Below, piece by piece: positions 18,139 to 27,191 of a stretch of DNA of 64,000 nt; the first letter of the stretch is position 1, and the number at the start of each line of letters is the position of its first letter. The notes beneath the pieces are model-generated. The model was not told where the DNA came from and ran no database searches. It was given only the letters and a program-made list of their open reading frames with translations. A program made the translations under genes and the position numbers. The stretch is from Nitratireductor pacificus pht-3B (GTDB lineage Bacteria > Pseudomonadota > Alphaproteobacteria > Rhizobiales > Rhizobiaceae), in NCBI RefSeq assembly GCF_000300335.1, contig NZ_AMRM01000013.1:1-64000 (forward strand), in the 5' to 3' direction.

Positions 18139-19306
18139 AGGAAAGCCGCCTTTGCGAAACCTCGCCGCCGACCATGCGGCGCGCCAGATAGGCCATCAGG
18201 GGCACGGGATAGTTCTCGCCCAGGCTGATACGGCAGGTGCGCTGGAGGATGTCGATCGAGCGGGCGCACATGTCGGGCGCATATTCGACCGGGTTCTTCG
18301 TCCAGGTGAACGGGTTCATCGCCGGATGGGCGGCGCGCTGTTCGAGGACGGGCGCCCAGTTGGTGTAGACGTGACGGCTCGAATCGTAAAGCCGGTAGAC
18401 GCCCCGGCGATGCTGCGCGGCAAAGGCGCTCGCCTCCTTCGCGGTCTCGAACATCACATGCAGGCCGACCGCATTGTCCGGGTCATTGTGCGGCCCGAGC
18501 CGGAAGGCCTGCGCGGAAGACAGGATGCGCGTCATGACGCCATGGCGCCGGCGCATGCGGCGCAGCATCGGATCGAGCTTCTTCAGCTGCACGTTCAGCA
18601 TCGCCCCCTGGATCTGGCTGGCCTTCAGGTTGACGCCGAAGAAATGCGGCTCGTTGTAATTGTCGAGATGGCCGCGGAACAGCGCGCCGACATCGTGGTA
18701 CATGCGGGCGCGGGCAAAGAAGCGGTCGCTGTCGGTGACCACCGCACCGCCCTCGCCGATGTTGATGTTCTTGAACTGGTTGAAGCTGAACGCGCCGACA
18801 TCGCCGATCGTGCCCGTGCGGCGGCCGCGATAGCTGACGCCGACGGCCTGGCACGCATCCTCGATGACCAGAAGGCCGTGTGTGCGGGCGATCCGCATGA
18901 TCGCCTCCATGTCGCAGACCATGTTCGCCATGTGAACCGGCAGGATTGCGCGCGTGCGCGGCGTGATCCGCCGCACGATATCGGCAGGGTCCATGGTCAG
19001 CGTCTCGTCGATGTCGACGATGACCGGCACCGCGCCGACGGCCAGCACGGCGGCGGCCGTGGCGATCCACGTATAGGCCGGCACCAGAACCTCGTCGCCC
19101 GGTCCGAGACCGGCCGCCGCCAGGCCGCAGATCAGCGCCCCCGTACCGCTGCTGACGGCCAGCGTGTGCTTGATGCCGAACTGTTTCGAGAAGCCGGCCT
19201 CGAACCGGTTGAGGGGACCCTCTCCCGGTCCTCCGTAACGCGCCAGGCGCCCCGAAGCCAACACCCGGCCGACCGCGAGCCATTCACGCAAACCAACTTT
19301 CGCCAT
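18128..19306 (-). CDS. DegT/DnrJ/EryC1 family PLP aminotransferase
   Basis: 392 residues from ATG 19306, which has GCAGG just upstream; a longer in-frame reading upstream lacks family similarity. The fold signatures are SSGTGALICGL (phosphate contact), a DACQAVG segment and FSFNQFKNINIGEGG, whose Lys is the PLP anchor. Family members transaminate keto sugars bound to nucleotides, or act on AHBA-like and other keto substrates. The absence of nearby nucleotide-sugar dehydratases leaves the substrate open: an amino sugar of the EPS repeat, or a non-proteinogenic amino acid for A1. It overlaps the phosphopantetheinyl transferase gene, tying it to the assembly line. Confidence 0.8.
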   Translation of the reverse strand: MAKVGLREWLAVGRVLASGRLARYGGPGEGPLNRFEAGFSKQFGIKHTLAVSSGTGALICGLAAAGLGPGDEVLVPAYTWIATAAAVLAVGAVPVIVDIDETLTMDPADIVRRITPRTRAILPVHMANMVCDMEAIMRIARTHGLLVIEDACQAVGVSYRGRRTGTIGDVGAFSFNQFKNINIGEGGAVVTDSDRFFARARMYHDVGALFRGHLDNYNEPHFFGVNLKASQIQGAMLNVQLKKLDPMLRRMRRRHGVMTRILSSAQAFRLGPHNDPDNAVGLHVMFETAKEASAFAAQHRRGVYRLYDSSRHVYTNWAPVLEQRAAHPAMNPFTWTKNPVEYAPDMCARSIDILQRTCRISLGENYPVPLMAYLARRMVGGEVSQRRLSYAA

Positions 19307-19693
19307 TGCCTGCTTCCCGATTGCCCCGGCAGATTGCCCCGAAGGAGAAGCGTTTTCCGGTGGAAGAACGGCGTGCCCATCGGCTTCTGCCAAGGAACAC
19401 GCCAAGACACCGGAACGCCTTTCTTGTTCTTCGAACCTAGGCTGCAAACATGATGTTTTCAAATAGGCCAATGATCTACGCGGATGACAACACTTCTACC
19501 TTGCGATGGCCAAAAACATTAGCAAGCCGCTTCTTCTATTTAATTTGGCCAGTTTCGACGACATCCCGCGATTTGCTACCCTGTCGCGGGATTTTTCAAC
19601 GAAACCGCAGCGCGCTTTCTTGCCGGCTGCGGTGTTTCCCGGACGAACGAATGCCGGGACCGGGCGTCGGCGAGACGCCAAAGCGGGGCGGAT
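19307..19693. other. 387-bp divergent gap between aminotransferase and GMC oxidoreductase
   Basis: No gene is supported. The stretch about 19440-19560 is visibly AT-richer than its surroundings and likely holds the promoters of both divergent units. A perfect 9-bp inverted repeat with a T-run occurs at 19563-19597 and is listed separately. Confidence 0.4.
19563..19597 (+). terminator. Hairpin with T-run in a 5' leader (attenuator-like)
   Basis: ATCCCGCGA (19563-19571) and TCGCGGGAT (19584-19592) are perfect inverted 9-mers around a 12-nt loop, followed by TTTT. In RNA this is a good intrinsic terminator for rightward transcription. It sits about 100 bp upstream of the GMC oxidoreductase GTG, so it is either a leader attenuator, a terminator insulating the cluster, or an operator palindrome. 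Confidence 0.55.
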
Positions 19694-21397
19694 GTGACCT
19701 TTCTCGATCTGCGATCGATGCCCTCGGGAACGCGGCTGACCGCGGACCTCGTCATCATCGGTGCCGGTCCCGCCGGCCTGACGCTGGCCCGCGAACTCGC
19801 CGACACCAGGGCCCGCATTCTCATCGTGGAAAGCGGCGGCGAAACCTTCGAACAGGGCGTCCAGGCGCTCAACCGGGTGGAGAATGTCGGCGACCCCGGC
19901 AAGCGCGACACGATGGCACTGTCGCGCGGCTATACGGGCGAGCTGGCCTGGCTCAACGACGTCCCGCCCTTCGAGCTGCGCAACCGCCTCGTCGGCGGCA
20001 GCAGCCATACATGGGTCGGCAAATGCGCCGCCTTCGACGAGATCGACTTCTCCGAGCGCAGTTGGGTTCCGGGTTCAGGCTGGCCGATGCCGCGGGCGGC
20101 GCTGGTGGACGCGCTGGACCGGGCGGCGGAGATGCTCAATCTCGGGCCGAACCTCTATGACGCCTCCCTCTGCCGCCGCCTAACATCGCCACCGGCGGAT
20201 CTCGGCATCAATGTAGACCTGCTGCGCACGTTCTTCTGGCAGTTCAGCCATGGAAGGGGCCGCCGGGGGGAACCGCTGCGGTTTGCCGGGTTCGCCAGCG
20301 ACATGCAGGCCGGGACCATCGACATCCTGACGCACGCCACCGTGACCCGCCTCATTCCCGACGAAAGCGGTCACCGCATCGCGTCGCTGGAGGCGCGCAC
20401 GCTCGAGGGCGCATCGGCGACCGTGACGGCCGGGGTGATGGCGCTGTGCTGCGGGGGGATCGAGAACGCGCGGCTGCTTTTGGCCTCGAACGACGTCTGC
20501 AAGGACGGTATCGGCAATGCGCGCGATGTGGTCGGCCGCTATCTGGCCGATCATCCGCGGACGGTGGTCGCCCGTTTCGACAGGGCGCGGATCGCCGAGA
20601 TCGCCGAGCATTTCGGGTTCTACGGCCTGACGCATGGCCGGGCCACGCATTTCTATCTGCGCGGCCTGGCGCTCAGCCCACGCCTGCAACGGCGCGAGAA
20701 CCTGCTCAACTGCGCCGCCTATCCCGTGCAGACATTGTCCGCCGACGATCCATGGCTGGCGTTGAAGCGGCTTCGGGGCAACGCGGCCGCGACGCGGTGG
20801 CGCGACGTTCGGACCGTCCTGTCGGATCCCGGCCTGTTCGCCTCGGGGCTGCGGCGCCGGCTGATCATGAAGCGCGGGCTGCCGCGGAAGATCGACGAGA
20901 TCCGTTTCGACACGATGGTCGAGCAGCGTCCCAACCCCGAAAGCCGGGTCACCCTGTCGACTCGGCGGGACCGCCTCGGCATGCCGCTCGCCCGCGTCGA
21001 CTGGAAGATCGGCTGGATGGAGATCGCCAGCGTCGCGCGGCTCGCCGAGCTGATCTCGGCGGAGTTCTGGAGGGTCGGCCTGCCGCAGCCCAGAATGGAG
21101 TCCTGGGTTCTCGACGAGGACTTCAAGCGCGCGCCCTTCAGCGACATGGCGCATCCGGCCTGCACCACCCGCATGGGAACAGACCCGGCGACGAGCGTCG
21201 TCGATCCGAACGGCTGCGTGCATGGCATGGCCGGGCTCTACATCGCGGGCAGCTCGGTCTTTCCGACCAGCGGACACGCCAACCCGACGCTGATGATCGT
21301 CGCCATGACGATGCGCCTCGCCGATCACCTGAGGACCGTCCTGCAGCGCCCCGCCGCGGCTGAGGTCCGCGCGGCGCCTCAGGCCCTGCGGAAATAG
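19694..21397 (+). CDS. GMC-family FAD oxidoreductase
   Basis: 567 residues. The N-terminal dinucleotide fold VIIGAGPAGLTLARELA (about 20-36) with an acidic end in LIVESGG binds FAD. The C-terminal GMC half ends with IAGSSVFPTSGHANPTLMI, where the His-Asn pair forms the alcohol-oxidation site. Members oxidise alcohols, including sugar hydroxyls, to carbonyls. Placed between the NRPS and EPS genes it could oxidise a sugar residue of the EPS or a hydroxyl of the peptide. Start is a GTG at 19694 with GGGGCGG upstream. Its end overlaps the convergent methyltransferase gene by 19 nt. Confidence 0.8.
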   Translation: MTFLDLRSMPSGTRLTADLVIIGAGPAGLTLARELADTRARILIVESGGETFEQGVQALNRVENVGDPGKRDTMALSRGYTGELAWLNDVPPFELRNRLVGGSSHTWVGKCAAFDEIDFSERSWVPGSGWPMPRAALVDALDRAAEMLNLGPNLYDASLCRRLTSPPADLGINVDLLRTFFWQFSHGRGRRGEPLRFAGFASDMQAGTIDILTHATVTRLIPDESGHRIASLEARTLEGASATVTAGVMALCCGGIENARLLLASNDVCKDGIGNARDVVGRYLADHPRTVVARFDRARIAEIAEHFGFYGLTHGRATHFYLRGLALSPRLQRRENLLNCAAYPVQTLSADDPWLALKRLRGNAAATRWRDVRTVLSDPGLFASGLRRRLIMKRGLPRKIDEIRFDTMVEQRPNPESRVTLSTRRDRLGMPLARVDWKIGWMEIASVARLAELISAEFWRVGLPQPRMESWVLDEDFKRAPFSDMAHPACTTRMGTDPATSVVDPNGCVHGMAGLYIAGSSVFPTSGHANPTLMIVAMTMRLADHLRTVLQRPAAAEVRAAPQALRK

Positions 21398-22185
21398 AAA
21401 CCGGCGCTCTCGCTGGAACCCAGCTCCGGATGGGTGTCGATGACATGGGAAAGCGAAGGAATGCTCCAGCGGTCGATCATCTGGTAGCCGAGCGCCTCCA
21501 CGGACGCCAGAAACGTGTCCTCATTGCGGATCTGATAGGGAACGCGCGCGCTTCCTATGCATTCGAGCGTGACCACGGTCGGCCCCCTGCGCAGCGCCAC
21601 CTTGTTGAGAAGCAGGTGCGGCGGCGGCGCCTTCAGCCGCGCGATCAGCGCCGGCAGCGGCGCATCCAGATACTGGAGCAGGCCCGAGCCGAGGAAGAGG
21701 TCGGGCGCGCCTGCCTCTTCGAGCCGATCGACGAAACGCAGGCCGTGAAGACCATCGGCCTCGGCGCGCCGACGCCCGGCGTCGACGATGGCGGGCAGGT
21801 CGTAGACCGTCCACGGGAAGGTTTCCGCAATCGGCAGGGCGTCGCGGAAGGCGCGGTACTTGGTCCCCATGTGCCCGCCGGCATCGACCAGCGACGTCAC
21901 CTCCCCCTGCAGCCGGCGGAGCCAGAACAGGACCGGATAATCCCAGGGCGCGATCCGGCACATGGCCTCGAAGGCGACTTCCGCCACTTCCGGATGGTCG
22001 TAGCCGGCCAGTCCGGAGCGGCGCGCGGCGGCCAGGGCGACCTCATGGGAGGGGTAGGCGCCGGAGAAGCGGCACGGAACCGGGGACAGGCCGCGCAGGC
22101 GCCCCTGCGCGATCTGCAGCGGCAGCAGCGAGGAACGCAGGCTTGCCGAGAGCCGCCGTTTGAGGGGGCGAAGCTGGTCCCTCAT
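21379..22185 (-). CDS. TIGR04325-type putative SAM methyltransferase
   Basis: 268 residues starting at an ATG that overlaps the stop of the upstream flippase by one base (TGATG). The SAM-binding part includes SLVDAGGHMGTKYRAF (about 120-135), DLPAIVDAGRRRA and LFLGSGLLQYLDAP, characteristic of the TIGR04325/LIC12133 family found in polysaccharide gene clusters. O-methylation of an EPS sugar is the likely job, although the methyl acceptor is not known for the family. Coupling to the flippase gene supports an EPS role. Confidence 0.7.
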   Translation of the reverse strand: MRDQLRPLKRRLSASLRSSLLPLQIAQGRLRGLSPVPCRFSGAYPSHEVALAAARRSGLAGYDHPEVAEVAFEAMCRIAPWDYPVLFWLRRLQGEVTSLVDAGGHMGTKYRAFRDALPIAETFPWTVYDLPAIVDAGRRRAEADGLHGLRFVDRLEEAGAPDLFLGSGLLQYLDAPLPALIARLKAPPPHLLLNKVALRRGPTVVTLECIGSARVPYQIRNEDTFLASVEALGYQMIDRWSIPSLSHVIDTHPELGSSESAGFYFRRA

Positions 22186-23696
22186 CACGGCTTCTCCGCC
22201 GCCGGGTCCGGCAACGCCGCGCCGACCCATTTCCATGACAGGACGAGAACCGGAACATAGACCAGCCCGCCGATGAGCACCTGCGCCAGGAAAGACTGAA
22301 GCACGGACAGTCCAGCCTGCCCGGCGATCATCCGGACATAGTGGACGGCGGCGAGCATCACCACGGCGGCGATCGCCACGAAACCGCTGCTCCGCAGGAC
22401 CCGGCCCCATTCGATGCCCCCATAGCGTGCCTGCAGCCAGACCGAGGTGGCGAGCGCGATCGCCGCGGCGACGCACTGGCCGACCGCCACCCAGACAAAG
22501 CCGAACGGCGCCGTGATCAGCACCATCGCCACCGAGACGGCGCCGTTCAGCAGCGAAACGGGTGGCAGCCGGTTGACCGCTCCCCGGACGGCGAGCAAGG
22601 GCTCGGTGACATAGCTGGGCACCAGCAGGAGCTGCTTGGCGGCGAGAATGCCGACCACCAGCGCCGCCGGCGCCCAGTCCGCGCCGAGCGCCAGGTGGAT
22701 GAGGTTGTCGGACACCAGAGCCAGTCCGAGATAGACCGGTGCGGAAACGGCAAACAGCGCCGGGAAGAACCAGTTGCCCACGCCGGCCGTCCCGGCGGCG
22801 CTGCCCCTCGCCTCCGGTTTGCCGGAATGCGCGCGGCGGAAGACGATCCAGGCCAGCATCCGCGCCGGCTCGCCGATCAGCTCGGAGAAGGCCGCGACGA
22901 TCCGTTCGGCGGCGCGGTAGTAGCCCGCCTCCGCAAGTCCCAGGAAGCTGCCGACGGCAAGGGTTCCCGAATAGGAGCGCAGGAAGATGATCATCCGGTT
23001 GCTGAGGATGTAGCGCGAGAACTGGAACAGCTCACGCATGAAGGCCTGCCCCGGCAGGGCTGGCGCGATCCAGCCGACGACCGCCACGGACCCGCCGAGG
23101 ACCAAGGCCTGCAGAGCAAGGCGTCCGGCGACCAGCGCAACCACGTTCCAGCCCGCCAGAAGCCCGCCTACCGTGACCAGGAGTCCTCCGGTCTCGGCGA
23201 CGATCCGGATCATTCCCTGCCGGTGCAGCATGCCGCGATTGACCAGCACCCCGTCATAGACGGCGGTGAGGGACGAGGGCAGGATCCACAGGCTGAACAA
23301 GGCCAGAAGGCCGCCTTCCCAGTGCTTTCCGAGATAGAAGTAGAGGATGGCGGCCGCGGCAAGCCCCACCGCGGTCAGCAACAGGCCGCTGCCCAGCGAC
23401 ACGCTCGCCACCTGCCGCCAGCGCCCGGGATCCTCTTCCGATTTCATGATGTATTCGGCCCAGCCACCCTCGGCCACCACGACGAGAAAGATGGTCATCG
23501 CGGAGGTGAAGGCGAAGAAGCCGAACTCGACCGGCGTCAGGAGATGCGCCGCCATGATGAAGGCCGTGAGTTGCGCCACCTGGGTGACGAGCTTCGCCGC
23601 CAGCGCCCAGAGCCCTCCGCCCAGCAGGCCGGGCAGCGGCAGGCCGAAAAGCGTCTTCGGCGGCGCTTCGCGGTGCGGGCGCGTATCGACGTCCAT
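22185..23696 (-). CDS. Wzx-type lipid-linked repeat-unit flippase
   Basis: 503 residues with about 12-14 hydrophobic segments spread across the protein, the pattern of MATE/MVF-superfamily polysaccharide transporters (RfbX/Wzx, ExoT-like). Such proteins flip undecaprenyl-diphosphate-linked repeat units across the inner membrane. The early motif LAAKLVTQVAQLTAFIMAA and the following FGFFAFTSAM are typical. I chose ATG 23696; a GTG ten codons upstream is also in frame. The product would hand its cargo to the Wzy-like polymerase at 209-1618. Confidence 0.8.
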   Translation of the reverse strand: MDVDTRPHREAPPKTLFGLPLPGLLGGGLWALAAKLVTQVAQLTAFIMAAHLLTPVEFGFFAFTSAMTIFLVVVAEGGWAEYIMKSEEDPGRWRQVASVSLGSGLLLTAVGLAAAAILYFYLGKHWEGGLLALFSLWILPSSLTAVYDGVLVNRGMLHRQGMIRIVAETGGLLVTVGGLLAGWNVVALVAGRLALQALVLGGSVAVVGWIAPALPGQAFMRELFQFSRYILSNRMIIFLRSYSGTLAVGSFLGLAEAGYYRAAERIVAAFSELIGEPARMLAWIVFRRAHSGKPEARGSAAGTAGVGNWFFPALFAVSAPVYLGLALVSDNLIHLALGADWAPAALVVGILAAKQLLLVPSYVTEPLLAVRGAVNRLPPVSLLNGAVSVAMVLITAPFGFVWVAVGQCVAAAIALATSVWLQARYGGIEWGRVLRSSGFVAIAAVVMLAAVHYVRMIAGQAGLSVLQSFLAQVLIGGLVYVPVLVLSWKWVGAALPDPAAEKP

Positions 23697-23948
23697 CAGA
23701 CGGCCGCCCCGCAGGCCCGCCCGCACGCGCTATTCACGGCAGTGGGACGATCGGCTAGGGTTCTGCCGTGGTCCTCGGTGATTCGCCGCCGGTTTCGGTA
23801 AAATCGCTGAAAATCTGGCCGCATCGTGTGATTGCCCAATTGTGGTTGCAGCTTTGCGTTACCTGCGTATGGACTGACGAGCCGACAGAGCGCCCATGGG
23901 GGCATGTGCGATGTGCGGTTTGCCCCGGATCCTTCGGACAGCGAGCAA

Positions 23949-24101
23949 ATGGCCCGAGACGCAAGCAAGGAAAATCATCTAAGCCGCGGTTTGCTGGCGA
24001 GACCCCTGAAAGCGCTGAGCACCAGAACGCTGGTACGATGGCTGGTCATCGCCTTCTGCCTCCTCTTCTGGATCGTCGTCCTTTATCTGGTCCTGCGATA
24101 A
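23949..24101 (+). CDS. Possible 50-residue single-span membrane peptide
   Basis: A short rightward frame starts MARDASKENHLSRGLL and ends in one strong hydrophobic helix (WLVIAFCLLFWIVVLYLVL). It lies alone between two leftward EPS genes and stops 11 bp before the end of the ExoY-like gene. A basic, polar N-terminus with a C-terminal helix fits a small tail-anchored inner-membrane protein. There is no strong Shine-Dalgarno, and a longer in-frame start at 23832 exists. I do not recognise it. Confidence 0.35.
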   Translation: MARDASKENHLSRGLLARPLKALSTRTLVRWLVIAFCLLFWIVVLYLVLR

Positions 24102-24112
24102 GCCTCCCGCCG

Positions 24113-24790
24113 TCAGCAGCCATTGCGCTCGAACAGGAGCACGATCACCGTACGGCAGATGATCTTCAGATCGAGCAGCAGCGAGCAGGTCTCCCGATAG
24201 CGGCTGTCGAGGTCGACGCGATGCTGGTAGGAGGTGTCGCTGCGGCCGGAGACCTGCCAGAGCCCCGTTATGCCCGGTGTCATCGACAGGTAATCGTAGA
24301 TGCGCTCGCCATAGCGCGGGATCTCGGCCTCGACGATCGGTCGTGGACCGACGATGCTCATCTCGCCGCGCAGCACATTGAAGAACTGCGGCAGCTCGTC
24401 CAGGCTGGACATGCGCAGAAACCGCCCGAGACGGTGGATGCGCGGATCGTTGCGCAGCTTGTGCTGCTGTTCCCATTCGCGGCGCGCGCAGGGGTCGGCA
24501 CTCAGAAGCTCTGCCAGAACCCTGTCGGCATCGCGCCGCATGGTACGAAACTTGAAGCAATCGAACGGCCTGCCCCCGCGCCCGATACGCCTGTGACGAT
24601 AGATCACCGGACCGCCGTCATGAATGAGAAGAAAGCCAAAGACAATCAGGAATATTGGAAGAAAAAACAGCATTGCGAAAATACTTGCAAAAATATCCGA
24701 CAACCTTTTGATTAAAAAATACGCACGGTATTTCCTTGTCTTTCCAATTCTTATTTCATCTTTAATGGAACTATCAAAGGCATACAGCAT
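24113..24790 (-). CDS. ExoY-like undecaprenyl-phosphate sugar-1-phosphate transferase
   Basis: 225 residues: one N-terminal membrane helix (about 37-58) followed by the bacterial sugar transferase domain. Conserved parts include FKFRTM, RNDPRIHRLGRFLRMSSLDELPQ, IVGPRPI and the PGITGLWQVSGRS box. These enzymes place the first sugar phosphate on undecaprenyl phosphate at the cytoplasmic face and so start the EPS repeat unit. Size matches ExoY rather than the longer WbaP form. The first 40 codons and the upstream 170 bp are strikingly AT-rich compared with the rest of the window. Sugar specificity (galactose or glucose) is not decided by these motifs. Confidence 0.9.
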   Translation of the reverse strand: MLYAFDSSIKDEIRIGKTRKYRAYFLIKRLSDIFASIFAMLFFLPIFLIVFGFLLIHDGGPVIYRHRRIGRGGRPFDCFKFRTMRRDADRVLAELLSADPCARREWEQQHKLRNDPRIHRLGRFLRMSSLDELPQFFNVLRGEMSIVGPRPIVEAEIPRYGERIYDYLSMTPGITGLWQVSGRSDTSYQHRVDLDSRYRETCSLLLDLKIICRTVIVLLFERNGC

Positions 24791-24960
24791 GTAACAGCCC
24801 CTAAGACAATTTTCCTACAACCTCGCCTCTCATGACAAATATTATATTCCCTTTAAAATACGTGATATAACTCTAATGGTGTATATTCAGAGATATTTCG
24901 ATGGTCTCTCCCTTAATTTTTCATCGCCTCTAAGCTTCTTCTCCGCCGGCCTAATCTTCC
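24791..24960 (-). promoter_or_regulatory. AT-rich promoter region of the ExoY-like gene
   Basis: 170 bp with long A/T runs and TATA-like stretches, between two leftward genes. In rhizobia exoY is controlled by the zinc-finger silencer MucR/Ros, which binds AT-rich promoter DNA; this region is a natural target by composition. No precise -35/-10 pair is assigned. Confidence 0.45.
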
Positions 24961-26271
24961 CTAGGAGGACCCGCCGGTCCGCTGCCCAAAAGGATTAGCA
25001 GGGACGGACCCGGCGAACGGGTTGCTCCTGTCCAGATCGGAACGCGCAGCGGATGCCGCCGCATTCTCGACGATCCCCGCATAGAGCGCGATCAGCGCTG
25101 CCGCCCAGCTTTGCGGCGTGTGCGCCAGCTCCCCCGCGGCGCGGCGCGCGCTGCCGCTCATCCGCTCGACCGCCGCGTCGTCGGCCGACAGGGTCCGCAT
25201 GGCTGCCGCCAGCGCGCCAATGTCGCCGGCAGGGAACCGCAGGCCGGCGCCGGAAGCGACAATCTCGGCGCTCAACAGGGCCTCCGCCGGCAGGATGACC
25301 GGTATGCCGCTGCCGGCCGCTTCCAGCACTGCCAGGCCGAAAGGCTCGGGGACACGCGAGGAGACAACCACGCAGCGCGCGCAACGCAGCAGCGCGGCGA
25401 TCTCGTCGCGCGTGCGCCACCCATGCAGCACCACCTCCGGATAGGCGGATTCGAGACGGCTTCTGCCCGCCCCCTCGCCGATCACGTGCAGCCTCGCCCC
25501 GGCCAGCCGCGCGGCGGCGGCGGCGTCCTCAAATCCCTTCTCCGGTTCCAGCCGGCCGATGAAGAAGAAATCGCCCATCCGCCAGGGTTCCGTCCCGGCC
25601 CGAAGGAAGGGCATCACCGGGTTGCGGATGGTGACCATCCGCCGCGTGTCGATGCCCGCACGCCGGAAATAGTCCCGCATGCGGTCGTGAACGAGGACGA
25701 TGTTGGCGGGCATCGCCCGCATGTCGAACAGGCGGTGCAGCAGCGCGTGGCGTGCCGTGCGCCAGGCTTTCTGGTGAAAGCCGCGCTTGTCGCATTGCGA
25801 TGTGAGACAAGGGGCGGACATGGGAACGCGGTCGCAGACGGACGACCGCGGATAGTTGACGAACCCGCCGTTCGGGCAGGCCAGGAAATAGTCGTGCGCG
25901 TGCAGGATCACCCGTTCGCGCAAGCGCGCCAGCGGGCGGAAGATCGACGGCGAGAGGATCTTCGACCAGCCGTGAACGTGATAGACGGTGCCGGGTGTAT
26001 CGAGGCGATCGATCAATGCCTCCAGCCCGGCGCAGGCGCGCCGGTTGTAGAGTCCCTGCGTCGCCGCTGAGATGCGCCCCTGCTGCAACAGCGGTGCGCC
26101 GCCAAGATTGACGCTGTCCGGATCGGCCTCACCCGTTGCGCGATCGCCGGCGAAGAACGTCACCGGTATGTCCGCCTCGCGCAGCATCCTCGCCGACAGG
26201 CGCGACAGGTTCGAGGCGCCGCCGACATCGGCGGAGCGGTCGTTGATGATGACGACGCGATCCGGGCGCAT
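24961..26271 (-). CDS. GT4-family glycosyltransferase
   Basis: 436 residues in a two-lobe GT-B layout. The N-terminal part has DVGGASNLSRLSARML, the donor-site signature of many GT4 enzymes. The C-terminal part contains FFIGRLEPEKGFEDA and the retaining E-x7-E motif in EPFGLAVLEAAGSG. An insert with several cysteines around residues 145-165 (SSVCDRV, APCLTSQC) is seen in a subset of these enzymes. It should add one sugar to the EPS repeat unit on its lipid carrier. It is followed within 8 bp by the GT2 gene on the same strand (the GT2 gene is upstream), so the two are co-transcribed. Confidence 0.8.
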   Translation of the reverse strand: MRPDRVVIINDRSADVGGASNLSRLSARMLREADIPVTFFAGDRATGEADPDSVNLGGAPLLQQGRISAATQGLYNRRACAGLEALIDRLDTPGTVYHVHGWSKILSPSIFRPLARLRERVILHAHDYFLACPNGGFVNYPRSSVCDRVPMSAPCLTSQCDKRGFHQKAWRTARHALLHRLFDMRAMPANIVLVHDRMRDYFRRAGIDTRRMVTIRNPVMPFLRAGTEPWRMGDFFFIGRLEPEKGFEDAAAAARLAGARLHVIGEGAGRSRLESAYPEVVLHGWRTRDEIAALLRCARCVVVSSRVPEPFGLAVLEAAGSGIPVILPAEALLSAEIVASGAGLRFPAGDIGALAAAMRTLSADDAAVERMSGSARRAAGELAHTPQSWAAALIALYAGIVENAAASAARSDLDRSNPFAGSVPANPFGQRTGGSS

Positions 26272-26279
26272 GGCGTCCT

Positions 26280-27191
26280 CTACTCCAGCGCGCTGACGTT
26301 CTGCGGGGCGAGCCGCCCACGGACGAGATCGGCCAGGGCGCGCAGATTGCCGCGCAGGCGCCCGCGCCGGTCAATCCAGGGTTCGGGCGCGGCAAGGCGC
26401 AGCGTGTTGGCGGCCAGGTTGCGCGCCATCTGCGGCGCGGCATGGCGAAAGCTCATGGTCTTCTTGCGCATCAGATAGATCGGATTGGCGATCTGCGAAT
26501 AGCCGAGCCTGACGCCCGAAGTCCGGCCGGACTTGGTGCCCAGATGGACGCCGCGCAGCCGGTCCGAGCGGACGATGCGCCCGTGCCGCGCCATCTGGCG
26601 GCTGAAGTCCACATCCTCAAGCCAGCCGTAGAGCGGCAGGTTCTCGTCGAACGCAAGGGAATGGCTGCGGACCGTTTCCATGCGGACCGCCATGTTGCAG
26701 CCGTAGGCGCTGTAGACGGGGTTCTCGTGCGAGGGACCCGCCGCATATCCGCTTCCATCGAGCAGGCGCAGGCCGTCCGAAAGCGCGATGCCCGGCCCCG
26801 AGATGCCGTCCGCCTCGACCCTGCCCGTCGCCATCACGAGATCGGCGTTGGCCGCGAAGAGCTGCTCCACCTCTGCCAGATATGTGGACGCCATCAGGAA
26901 ATCGTCGTCGAGGAACAGCAGAATGTCGGCCTCATCGACATGGGCCAGTATGGCATTGCGCTGGCGACACAGGCCGCGCTCGGCGAAGATGATGCGGGTG
27001 CGGGTCGCGATCTCGCCGAGCGCCGCCCGATCGACATCCGCTTCCTCGGCGGCGCAGATGACGATCATGTCGGCCGGCCTTGCCTGGCGCAGCAGATGCG
27101 GCAAGGCGGCCCGAAGAATCCCCCGGCGACCGGTCGTGGCGATGCCGACGGCCAGACGCGGGCATGCGTTGCGAGGCTCAGGCCTTTCCAT
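26280..27191 (-). CDS. GT2-family glycosyltransferase
   Basis: 303 residues, GT-A fold. It begins with VGIATTGRRGILRAAL, has the metal/nucleotide-binding run LLFLDDDFLMA (DDD at about 110) and a later WLEDVDFSRQMARHGRI acceptor-side motif. A single-sugar transferase for the EPS repeat is likely. ATG 27191 lies inside the end of the upstream ExoP-like gene (14-nt overlap), showing translational coupling. Confidence 0.8.
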   Translation of the reverse strand: MERPEPRNACPRLAVGIATTGRRGILRAALPHLLRQARPADMIVICAAEEADVDRAALGEIATRTRIIFAERGLCRQRNAILAHVDEADILLFLDDDFLMASTYLAEVEQLFAANADLVMATGRVEADGISGPGIALSDGLRLLDGSGYAAGPSHENPVYSAYGCNMAVRMETVRSHSLAFDENLPLYGWLEDVDFSRQMARHGRIVRSDRLRGVHLGTKSGRTSGVRLGYSQIANPIYLMRKKTMSFRHAAPQMARNLAANTLRLAAPEPWIDRRGRLRGNLRALADLVRGRLAPQNVSALE

